NCBI GenBank assembly: GCA_003022365.1
Contig: PXOU01000017.1
Span: forward strand, 1-38,232
Source: Candidatus Saccharibacteria bacterium QS_5_54_17
Lineage (GTDB): Bacteria; Patescibacteriota; Saccharimonadia; QS-5-54-17
Reading direction: 5' to 3'
Length of the DNA stretch: 38,232 bases
Shown: positions 18,010 through 26,342 of the stretch, piece after piece
How positions within the stretch are numbered: the first letter of the stretch is position 1
Layout: each line of letters starts with the position of its first letter
The notes under the pieces: generated by a model
The model's input: only the letters and a program-made list of their open reading frames with translations
Databases searched by the model: none
Told to the model about the DNA's origin: nothing
Program-made: the position numbers and the translations under genes

Positions 18010-19695
18010 CTATCGCAATTCAACTGCTCTGAGTATTTCTTCCATCGAGGTGTGGCCGGCCAGCGCTTTGCGGACGCCGTCCTGGAGCATGGTCGTCATG
18101 CCTTCGCCTATGGCCAGTTCCTGGAAATGATCGGAAGAACCCTGGGGATTGGTGGTGATTTCCCGGGAGATGGACTCAGTGACCTGGAATTGCTCTAATA
18201 CCATCATCCGTCCCAGGTAGCCGATGTGGTGGCATTCCTTGCACCCGACAGCTTTGTACAAGGTCAATTCTTCGGGCTGCTCCCCGGTTCCTTGCAATGC
18301 CCGGGCGATGATGCTGGCTATCTCCTCATCCGGGGTATAAGACTGTTTGCAATGAGGGCACAGCTGCCGGACTAACCGCTGCGAGGTGATCAGCCGGAAG
18401 GCGGAGGCCAGCAACGGGTTATAGTCGATCAAATCCAGCATACGGGTAACCGCCGCCGCGGCCGAGTTGGCATGGAAGGTTGAGAGCACCAAATGGCCGG
18501 TCAGCGACGCCTGCAAAGCAGTCCGGGCAGTTTCCTCATCCCGGATTTCGCCGACCATGATGATGTCGGGGTCTTCCCGCAAAACGGCCCGTAATTTATT
18601 GGAAAAGGTTTCCGTGTTGTCGGTATCGACCGGTATCTGGGTAATGCCTCTGATTTCATACTCGATGGGGTCTTCCAGGGTAATGATTTTTACTTCCGGG
18701 GTATTGAGTTTATTGAGGATGGCGTAAAGGGTAGAACTTTTGCCGGATCCGGTGGGGCCGACCATCAGCGCCATGCCGTGCGGCCGGGCGATGAGTTGGT
18801 CGACCGGTTTGCGCTGCTCCTCACTTAGGCCGATGTTGTCCAGATGCAGGAAGGCTTCCTCCATGTTGAATATACGGATGACCGCGTCGCTGCCGTGCAG
18901 GGTGGGGACCGTCTCGATCCGCATGTTGACCTCGACGTTTTCCTTATCCTGGTTGATGAGTGTTTCGGTGGTGCTCCCCGTCTGAGGGTAGTCGGCGTTC
19001 CACCGGATGCGTGAGCGCATTTGCAGGCTATTAAGCAGCACCGTGTAGCGATCCTGCTCCAATCGGCCGACTATGTGGAGCCGGCCGTCGATCCGAAAAC
19101 GCACCCGCGCCCCGCCCTGGTCTTTTTCCGGTTCCAAGTGAATGTCGGAAGCGCTCAATAAATATGCTTGCTGGGCCAGGAACTCGAAAAGTTCAATCTG
19201 CCCGGTTTTGGCAAATTTTTCATCAAAGAGGTTTAGTTCTTCCTGCTCGGAGATCTGTTCATTGACTTCCAGTATTTTGTCCGCCAGCTGCTCGGCGATC
19301 TCCTGGGGAGTGGGTTCGGGCGGATCGTCCTTATGGGCGTAATCGTAATACTGCTGATATAGTTCCTGGAATCCGTCCTTGGAAATCAGGGTAAAGGTCA
19401 CGTTGTACTGGGGATAGTTGTCTTCGACCCCGTGCATGCTGGTTTGCGGGGTATCCAGCGTGAAGCCCAACAAGAGCTGGTTGACGGTGGCGTTGACCGG
19501 CACCATGTGTAATTTGTCGATGGTTTCCATTGACATCATGTCGGGGAGAAACCGGGTGGCATCCTCTTCGCGCGTGTCGGTGTAGTGCACGCGCAGCAAT
19601 TCCGCCCGGTTTTTGGTCACCTCTTCCTGTTTTTGCCGCTCTTCCTCGGCCGTCTTCTCCAGCATACCGGCGAAACCCTTATGATTGGCCTGCAT
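18010..19695 (-). CDS. Type IV pilus assembly / type II secretion ATPase (PilB/GspE family)
   Basis: GPTGSGKSSTLYAILN, ITLEDPIEYEIRGITQIPVD, DPDIIMVGEIRDEETARTALQASLTGHLVLSTFHAN, CPHCK...CKECHHIGYLGR. The ORF-track extension to 19812 reads through repeat DNA; the likely start is MQANHKGF at 19695. Confidence 0.95.
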   Translation of the reverse strand: MQANHKGFAGMLEKTAEEERQKQEEVTKNRAELLRVHYTDTREEDATRFLPDMMSMETIDKLHMVPVNATVNQLLLGFTLDTPQTSMHGVEDNYPQYNVTFTLISKDGFQELYQQYYDYAHKDDPPEPTPQEIAEQLADKILEVNEQISEQEELNLFDEKFAKTGQIELFEFLAQQAYLLSASDIHLEPEKDQGGARVRFRIDGRLHIVGRLEQDRYTVLLNSLQMRSRIRWNADYPQTGSTTETLINQDKENVEVNMRIETVPTLHGSDAVIRIFNMEEAFLHLDNIGLSEEQRKPVDQLIARPHGMALMVGPTGSGKSSTLYAILNKLNTPEVKIITLEDPIEYEIRGITQIPVDTDNTETFSNKLRAVLREDPDIIMVGEIRDEETARTALQASLTGHLVLSTFHANSAAAAVTRMLDLIDYNPLLASAFRLITSQRLVRQLCPHCKQSYTPDEEIASIIARALQGTGEQPEELTLYKAVGCKECHHIGYLGRMMVLEQFQVTESISREITTNPQGSSDHFQELAIGEGMTTMLQDGVRKALAGHTSMEEILRAVELR

Positions 19696-19729
19696 TGTAG
19701 CACGCGCCACTATATACGTCAGCGGCTGA

Positions 19730-20163
19730 CAGGAAGTAGACAAGGAACAGGGAACAGGGAACAAGGAAACAGGAAGCAAGGAACAAGAAGTAACAGACTC
19801 TGAAGATGTCATCCTGAACTTGTTTCAGGATCTGTTTCAGAACTATATCGGGTTATTGGATTCCGGCTCGGCGGCTGGAATGACAGAGTGGGTAGTCTCG
19901 CAATAACGAACTCTCTCTTGTCATCCTGAATTTATTTCAGGATCTATTTTAGAACCGGATTCCGAAACAAGTTCGGAATGACAAAGAGGGGAGGCAGGAA
20001 TAACGCTCTTTTATTTCCACTTGCTTCTTACTTCTAGCTTCTTGTTCCTGTCATCCTGAACTTGTTTCAGGATCCTTTATGAGAACCATGGAGAGCTACT
20101 ACACGCCGGAGCAGAGCAGCCTAACTTATTACAAAAACTGACGATCGTCAGTAAATGTAATAG
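19730..20163. repeat. Intergenic repeat mosaic
   Basis: Heptads, REP-like palindromes, ATTACAAAAACTGACGATCGTCAGTAAATGTAAT. Confidence 0.8.
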
Positions 20164-20247
20164 CTACGTGAGAGAGTGCGCGAAAGGTGGGGTGTAGGTA
20201 AGTAGCATGTCGTTATATGCGCTGCTGCGGCGCGCTCCACGACTACG

Positions 20248-20279
20248 AAAAAGCCCCGCTGTTCTGGCGGGGCTTTTTC
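20248..20279. terminator. Bidirectional-type terminator downstream of smpB
   Basis: AAAAAGCCCCGC-TGTTCTG-GCGGGGCTTTTT: GC-rich stem with an A run and a T run. Confidence 0.8.
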
Positions 20280-20535
20280 GAGGTTTTATGTTTTGGTGTG
20301 AGTTTGGAGATGTGGTGTTTTTTGTTAAGTAACGGCTCTCCAGAGCCGTTACTTAAGGGAGCTTTATTTTACGTTTTTGTTTTTGAGCACTTTTGTTATT
20401 CAAAAGTGCTTACCCCTAATGTATACAAGCGCGCCCGGCCTGTCAACGCGTAAGCGGGGAAAAAGTCATGGTTTTTTAGCCGGCAAGCTGGCGGGCGGGT
20501 GTCGGCGGGATGTATGCGGGATTGATTGCCGGGTT

Positions 20536-20970
20536 TCATCGTTTCATTTTCCGGGCGATTTCCCGTTCCATTTCCCGCTGCTTGATATGCTGGCGTTTGT
20601 CGTGTTTTTTGCGCGAGGCGCCGATGCCGATCTCCAGCTTGATCAATCCACGTTCCGTGCCGGCCCGCAATGGCAAAATGTGCCGCCCGTTTTGCCGGGC
20701 GGCCGCCAACCGCGCCACTTCCGACTTGTGCAGCAGTAGTTTGCGGTCTCCAAGCGGATCATGCTGAATGTGAGCCGGTTTATATGGGGAAATCCGGGCT
20801 TTGGAAAGCATTGGTTCGCCGCTTTGAAACCGCACGTAACTCCCTTTGAGGCTGATGTGCCCTTGTTTGACGCTTTTGACCTCGCTGCCGCTCAAGACTA
20901 ACCCGGCCACCATGGTTTCGGTAATGTCAAAATCAAAGCTGGCTCGTTTGTTTTTGGCAATGGTCCGCAT
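20536..20970 (-). CDS. smpB: SsrA-binding protein SmpB
   Basis: NKRASFDFDITETMVAGLVLSGSEVKSVKQGHISLKGSYV...ISPYKPAHIQHDPLGDRKLLLHKSEV. Confidence 0.96.
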   Translation of the reverse strand: MRTIAKNKRASFDFDITETMVAGLVLSGSEVKSVKQGHISLKGSYVRFQSGEPMLSKARISPYKPAHIQHDPLGDRKLLLHKSEVARLAAARQNGRHILPLRAGTERGLIKLEIGIGASRKKHDKRQHIKQREMEREIARKMKR

Positions 20971-21059
20971 ATGTCCAGAATACCCTACTCCCGGAAAAAC
21001 TTCGAAATGAAAAACTCACCAAGCAAAAACTCGAGGCAACAGCCGGCCGAGTTGGGCCA

Positions 21060-21435
21060 GCCCCCTTAATGTGACAGAAACTTACTGAACAGCTCCTTGC
21101 TGTTTACTGTAGGGGAGGCAGTTAGTAGACAGTGACGGCAGACAGGGAGTGAGAAGCAATAGGCTCTGAAACTGTCATCCTGAAGATGTCATCCTGAACT
21201 TGTTTCAGGATCTGTGGCAGGATCCGTTTCAGAGCTGGTTCCGAACTAAATTGGCAGTGACCTCCGAAAATTGATCTCGGATCGGGGTCCGGGATCGTTT
21301 CCCTGTTGCAGAATGAGATTCCGAAACAAGTTCGGAATGACAAAGAGAGGAGGCAGGAATAACACACTTTTATTCCCACTTACTTCTTACTTCTTACTGC
21401 TTGCTTCCTATTCCCGCTACCGGAGACTATACGAG
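21060..21435. repeat. Intergenic repeat mosaic ending in a head box
   Basis: REP-like palindromes, aggcaggaataacacacttttatt linker, heptads, GCTACCGGAGACTATACG. Confidence 0.8.
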
Positions 21436-21477
21436 CCCCTACAACCCTGCTTACCCAGTAAGGTATAATGAATCCCG

Positions 21478-23121
21478 ATGCCGAGTGACAAGCAGACCAC
21501 AGACGCCCAAACGCCCCAGCAGTATGCCGCTCAGCTGGTAACCGATGCCTGCGCCCGGGCACTGAATATGTCTCCCGCCGCCGAAGTGACTCGGGCGGAT
21601 CCCCAGTTCGGCGATTTTGCCAGCAATGTCGCCATGCAGCTGAAGGACCAGTTGTCGCAACCGCCGCGGGAGATAGCAGGGGAGGTAGCCGCCCAACTGA
21701 CACAATCGGATGATATACACGTCGCCGAAGCCGCCGGGCCGGGATTCATCAATATCACCTTCACCGACCAATACTGGCTGTCGGTGACGGAACAGTTGCC
21801 AGTCTTCACCCGACCGCAACCGAAAACCAAAGACAAAGTACAGGTGGAATTTATCTCGGCCAATCCCACCGGACCCCTGACCTTGGGCAACGCCCGGGGC
21901 GGCTTCGTCGGCGACGTCTTAAGCAACGTGCTGGAGACCCGGGGGCATCACGTCATCCGGGAGTACTACTTTAACGACGCCGGTACCCAGATAGATACAT
22001 TAATCCGGTCAGTTCAGCATTATGCCGGTGAAGTCGAGGAGGAACCCCAATACCGGGGTGAGTACGTCAAAGAGCTGGCCGAGCATTACGGGCAATGGCA
22101 AGCGGGGCAAGAGCCGGGCGAACGTGTTGATTGGGGCAGTCTGCTGACCAGCCACGTTTTTGAAAAGTATATATCCCCGGCATTAGACAAAATGGGCATC
22201 CCATCCGGCGGCAACCAGCATAACGGAGGCGGCCAAACCCTTGCCTATACCAATGAAAGCCAGCTGGAGGAGGAGTACGATTTGGCCATCACGGAATTTG
22301 GCCAGGAGCTAATTTACCAGCAGGATGGGGCAACCTGGTTGCGGCTGAGCATGCTGGAGGCGGATGAGCGCGATCGGGTGTTAATGAAATCCAATGGAGA
22401 CCGGACCTATTTGGCCAACGATATTGCCTACCACTACGATATTTTCCGGAATCGGGGCTTTGACCGAGCTATCAAAATTTGGGGAGCTGACCACGCCGGG
22501 CAAGTCCCCTCCTTGCGGTTGGTGGCTAATCATCTGTTTCCCCAGAAGCAACTGGAGTTTGTCATCATCCAATGGGTTCGGCTTATCAAAGAGGGAGAGG
22601 AAGTTAAGCTCAGTAAACGGGCGGGTACCTACGTGACCGTGGAGGAGCTGATAGACCGGGTGGGAGCTGACGTGGCCCGGTGGTTCATGCTTACCCGCAG
22701 CAACGACACCCACATGGACTTCGATCTGGATTTGGCCGAAGAAGAAAGCCGGAAAAACCCCTATTGGTACGTCATGTACGCCTATGTCCGTGCCCGGGCC
22801 ATCCAACGCCAGGCAGCTGAACGCGGCATTGTCGCCGCGGGCGAGCTGACGGCCTTGAACCCGGGCGAACGGGCCATCGTCCAGAAATTAAGCCGCCTGC
22901 CCGAATTGCTGCACCAAATCGAACACAGTTATGAAGTACATCACCTGACCTTTTACGGACATGAATTGGCCAAGTTGTTCCACGACTGGTACGAAACCGT
23001 GCCGGTCCTGGACTCCCCGGCAGAAGAAGCCGCCCAAAAACTGCTGTTCTTGCAGCGATTCACCGCCGTCATGGAATTTTATTTTGCTATCTTAGGCATC
23101 CAACCCCAGGAGCAGATGTAG
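21478..23121 (+). CDS. argS: Arginine-tRNA ligase
   Basis: VQVEFISANPTGPLTLGNARGGFVGDVLSNVLETRGHHVIREYYFNDAGTQI; KIWGADHAGQVPSL; EVKLSKRAGTYVTVEELIDRVGADVARWFMLTRS. Confidence 0.96.
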   Translation: MPSDKQTTDAQTPQQYAAQLVTDACARALNMSPAAEVTRADPQFGDFASNVAMQLKDQLSQPPREIAGEVAAQLTQSDDIHVAEAAGPGFINITFTDQYWLSVTEQLPVFTRPQPKTKDKVQVEFISANPTGPLTLGNARGGFVGDVLSNVLETRGHHVIREYYFNDAGTQIDTLIRSVQHYAGEVEEEPQYRGEYVKELAEHYGQWQAGQEPGERVDWGSLLTSHVFEKYISPALDKMGIPSGGNQHNGGGQTLAYTNESQLEEEYDLAITEFGQELIYQQDGATWLRLSMLEADERDRVLMKSNGDRTYLANDIAYHYDIFRNRGFDRAIKIWGADHAGQVPSLRLVANHLFPQKQLEFVIIQWVRLIKEGEEVKLSKRAGTYVTVEELIDRVGADVARWFMLTRSNDTHMDFDLDLAEEESRKNPYWYVMYAYVRARAIQRQAAERGIVAAGELTALNPGERAIVQKLSRLPELLHQIEHSYEVHHLTFYGHELAKLFHDWYETVPVLDSPAEEAAQKLLFLQRFTAVMEFYFAILGIQPQEQM

Positions 23122-23451
23122 CAGTAGCAGGGAGCAAGGAGCAAGTAGCAGGGAGCAAGAAGTAAGAAGTAAGTAAAAACAGGTAACAGGAAGCAGGAAG
23201 TTAAAAAGCAAGTGGAGACATGCAAACCTTATTTGTCATCCTGAACCTGCCTGCCGGCAGGCAGGCTTGGTTCAGAATCTTCCCACCTTAACCTGTAATC
23301 CTGAACTTGTTTCAGGATCTCTTTCAGGACCCCCCCCCGAGTGCTTCCACAATACTATTGACGTTTAATACTATCAATGGTATCATAACGTTAATTTGAG
23401 GGGTCTGAACTTCTCAAAGTACGTTAATAGTTCTCTGTTGGTGCTATGGAT

Positions 23452-23510
23452 GCTTACAACCAGGAATAGGTGTATTGGCCGAACAGTATGCGCTATTCCT
23501 GGTTGTAAGC
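23452..23510. repeat. 18-bp perfect inverted repeat upstream of the 23549 ORF
   Basis: GCTTACAACCAGGAATAG (23452-23469) and CTATTCCTGGTTGTAAGC (23493-23510). Confidence 0.9.
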
Positions 23511-23548
23511 GAGCCTATCCCCGTGGATAGGGTAAGGAGCAGGTAAAA

Positions 23549-23953
23549 ATGACCGACACTGCCATCTTCCGGGTCATCGAGACGACAAAGGTTGGGTTCG
23601 TTGACGGACACAGCATCGAAGAGGTGATTTGGGTCGGCACGAGCCCTGGAGAGTTAAGTGAGAAGTACCCGCCCTCCAAAATTGACGACCCATTGGGTGA
23701 CGATTTGTCAGGCGGCTTTGTCCGCGTCCACTACCGCTTCGAGCAGTGGAGCGGGAACGGATGGAAGCCGATTGCGGACCCACGTCGTCGAGTGACGCCG
23801 CTGAGCCAGCGCGAGCGCGCTGAGCACCGCCGGAATTTCCCCGGCGATTACGGCGACGTTACGTGGCCGTTGGTGGACGCTGGGACTGTATCATGTCCTA
23901 GCTGCGGTTGCTCACTTATCCTCGCACCCTCAAGCGAGGAAGACAAGCACTAG
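23549..23953 (+). CDS. Small protein with a C-terminal CPSCGC motif, unknown function
   Basis: 134-aa ORF preceded by aaggagcaggtaaaa; VSCPSCGCSLILAP near the C-terminus. Confidence 0.6.
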   Translation: MTDTAIFRVIETTKVGFVDGHSIEEVIWVGTSPGELSEKYPPSKIDDPLGDDLSGGFVRVHYRFEQWSGNGWKPIADPRRRVTPLSQRERAEHRRNFPGDYGDVTWPLVDAGTVSCPSCGCSLILAPSSEEDKH

Positions 23954-23958
23954 CAGAG

Positions 23959-24051
23959 AGCTCCGGGAGGAGGTGAGAGATAGATTGATTGCGCAATTGG
24001 CGCAATGGCGCAATCATCAACAATTCTCAAGACCCTCCTCCCGGCAGTTTT
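23959..24051 (+). terminator. Compound nested hairpin followed by a T run
   Basis: Outer CCGGGAGGAGG/CCTCCTCCCGG, inner TGAGA/TCTCA and GATTGCGC/GCGCAATC, then cagttttt. Confidence 0.65.
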
Positions 24052-24241
24052 TCAAGCTAATTCTCAAAAGACGGATTATTTCAGAATCTATTTCATAGCC
24101 GATTCCGAAACAAGTTCGGAATTACAAAGAGGATTTGCATTTTCCACTTGCTTCTTGATCCTTACTCCTTACTTCCTGTTCCTGTCATCCTGAACCTGCC
24201 TGCCGGCAGGCAGGCTTGTTTCAGGATCCTCCCGCAAACGC

Positions 24242-24733
24242 GTGTACATCCGTTGCATTGACGCTATATACTACTTAGGTATGCGCGATCAAGCCTGGCT
24301 CCAGCAGCAATTGGGGGAGATATGGCGGCTGCATTTCCCTGATGTCCAAGAGCGGAATCCGGTGCGCATCATGTTCGGGCGCCGGGCCTACCGTCGGCTT
24401 GGCTCCATCAGTACTGACCCCCAAGACCCGGAACAAACCATCATCCGGGTGACCGGATGGTTTCAATATCCCCAGATTCCAGTCGAGATCGTTCGTTCGG
24501 TGATCGTCCATGAGATGTGCCACTACGCCCACGGATTCCATTCCGGAGGAGCGCAACAACATACCTATCCGCACGCCGGCGGCGTGATACGTCGGGAGTT
24601 CGCCGAACGCGACTTGGAAGAACTGTATGATAGACAGCAGGAATGGCTGCGTGAGGAATGGCCCAAGTTCTTACGAAAGCACTATAAGGGGAACTATATA
24701 AAAAATCCCAACAAGAAGGGTAATAAACAATAG
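24242..24733 (+). CDS. SprT-like zinc metalloprotease-family protein
   Basis: SVIVHEMCHYAHGFHSGG (HExxH) with an upstream YPQIPVEIVRSV context. The likely start is the ATG at 24281. Confidence 0.75.
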   Translation: MYIRCIDAIYYLGMRDQAWLQQQLGEIWRLHFPDVQERNPVRIMFGRRAYRRLGSISTDPQDPEQTIIRVTGWFQYPQIPVEIVRSVIVHEMCHYAHGFHSGGAQQHTYPHAGGVIRREFAERDLEELYDRQQEWLREEWPKFLRKHYKGNYIKNPNKKGNKQ

Positions 24734-24900
24734 CATTTGGTGGGTAGTGTAGTGCCAATTACGACAAAATAATAGCTGTTTTTCGAGCACAAAATTGGTG
24801 CAACACGGGTGCTCCGGGCTTTGTGGACAGCGGTTTGTTTTCAGCATTCGGTACCTATTATAATGCCTGGGCACCGGGGCAATAGAGGTGAGGCTCTGGG

Positions 24901-24977
24901 CGGGGATTGGCGCAGCCAGGTAGCGCGCATCGTTCGGGACGATGAGGTCGCCGGTTCAAATCCGGCATCCCCGACCA
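24901..24977 (+). tRNA. tRNA-Pro (CGG), CCA encoded
   Basis: Acceptor cggggat/atccccg, D-stem gcgc/gcgc, anticodon stem catcg/cgatg with loop ttCGGga, T-arm gccgg-ttcaaat-ccggc, acca. Confidence 0.95.
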
Positions 24978-25402
24978 GGAAGTTTACGACTGCCGACAGG
25001 TGGTCGTGAACTTCCTGAATCAGCGGCAGCTGACATTTGAACCGGCTATCCGCCGTAGGCGGGTCGGTTCAGGCGTTAAGGAATATACTCTCTTTTTGTC
25101 ATTCCGAACTTGTTTCGGAATCCAATTTTGGAATAGATCCTGAAACAAGTTCAGGATGACAAGAGAAAGTTCGTTATTACGAGGCTACCCTCTCTGTCAT
25201 TCCGGCCCCCGAGCCGGAATCCATTAACCCGATATGGTTTTGAAACAGATCCTGGAACAGATCCTGAAACAAGCCTGCCTACCGGCAGGCAGGTTCAGGA
25301 TGACATTTCAGGTGGGATGATCCTGAAATAAATTCAGGATGACAGGTTCAGCAGTGACAAGATGGCGAATCGGTTAATATAATCACCCGTAATCGCTGAT
25401 CG

Positions 25403-26044
25403 GTGAGGCTTTCGGTGCGCATTACCAAGTATGTCCATTCCTGTCTTCTGGTCGAAAAAAACTCCCGGGCGGTATTGTTTGATCCGGGAGATTACAGCCG
25501 CGCATACGGCATGCTGGACGTCGATGCGCTTGGGGAACTGGAGGCGATACTCATTACCCACGGACATTTCGACCACTGCAACGTGGACTTATTAAAGTCG
25601 ATCAGACAGCGATCGCCGGAGGTGTCGATCGTCTCCAACCCGGAAGTGGTGGAGCAACTGGAAGCCGAAAACATCCAGGCAACCACCCAAGCGCCCGAGG
25701 GCATCGCCTGCCGGGAAGCCAGGCATCAGCCGCTGCCGTGGCGGACGCCGGTGCCTGACAACTGGAGTTTTACCGTATTCGATCGATTGACGCATCCGGG
25801 AGATTCCTTGCAAATTTCACAATCCGCGCCGGTATTAGCTTTACCCATGCAGGGGCCGTGGGGCTCGCTACGTGAAGCGCTTGATTTAGCACTCCAGCTC
25901 CGGCCGGAAAAGATCATCCCCATCCACGACTGGCACTTACGTGATGAAGCGCGGCAGGCGTTGTATAACGGGGCCCAGGATTTTCTGGGGCAATACGGTA
26001 TCGACTTCCTGCCAGTCAAAAACGGCCGGCCGATTGAGGTGTAA
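25403..26044 (+). CDS. MBL-fold (UlaG-like) metal-dependent hydrolase
   Basis: RITKYVHSCLLVEKNSRAVLFDPGDY and LITHGHFDHCN (HxHxDH). The start may be the GTG at 25415. Confidence 0.88.
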   Translation: MRLSVRITKYVHSCLLVEKNSRAVLFDPGDYSRAYGMLDVDALGELEAILITHGHFDHCNVDLLKSIRQRSPEVSIVSNPEVVEQLEAENIQATTQAPEGIACREARHQPLPWRTPVPDNWSFTVFDRLTHPGDSLQISQSAPVLALPMQGPWGSLREALDLALQLRPEKIIPIHDWHLRDEARQALYNGAQDFLGQYGIDFLPVKNGRPIEV

Positions 26045-26088
26045 GATGTAGGAAGTAAGGAGCAAGAAGTAAGCGGAAGACAGCGCAA

Positions 26089-26168
26089 TTGCAAGGAACG
26101 TCCTTGCAATTTTGCGTCAAGTAGCGCTTTTGGTAGCGATTTTAATATTGCAAGGACGTTCCTTGCAA
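26089..26168. mobile_element. MITE-like element, copy 1
   Basis: TTGCAAGGAACGTCCTTGCAA and TTGCAAGGACGTTCCTTGCAA form perfect 21-bp terminal inverted repeats around TTTTGCGTCAAGTAGCGCTTTTGGTAGCGATTTTAATA. Confidence 0.7.
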
Positions 26169-26342
26169 ACGACATGATCCTGAAATAAATTCAGAGCCTG
26201 TCCTGAACTTGTTTCAGGAATGACAGGTTTAGAGCCTGTTGCTTCTTGCTCCCCGTCTGCTGCCTACTGCCTACTGCCTACCCTCTTTCGTCCGTGCTAT
26301 AGTCAGTCACAGTCATCATTATAAAAATATAAACATCGAACC

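Noticed and set aside
18010-19812. Extended N-terminus of PilB (MTSSESVTSCSLLPVSLFPVPCSL...)
   Set aside because: The first 39 codons come from heptad repeats; MQANHKGF at 19695 is the likely start.
23452-23531. Integron attC site
   Set aside because: The inverted repeat is perfect and lacks the RYYYAAC/GTTRRRY core pairs and the extrahelical bases expected of attC; no integrase is visible.
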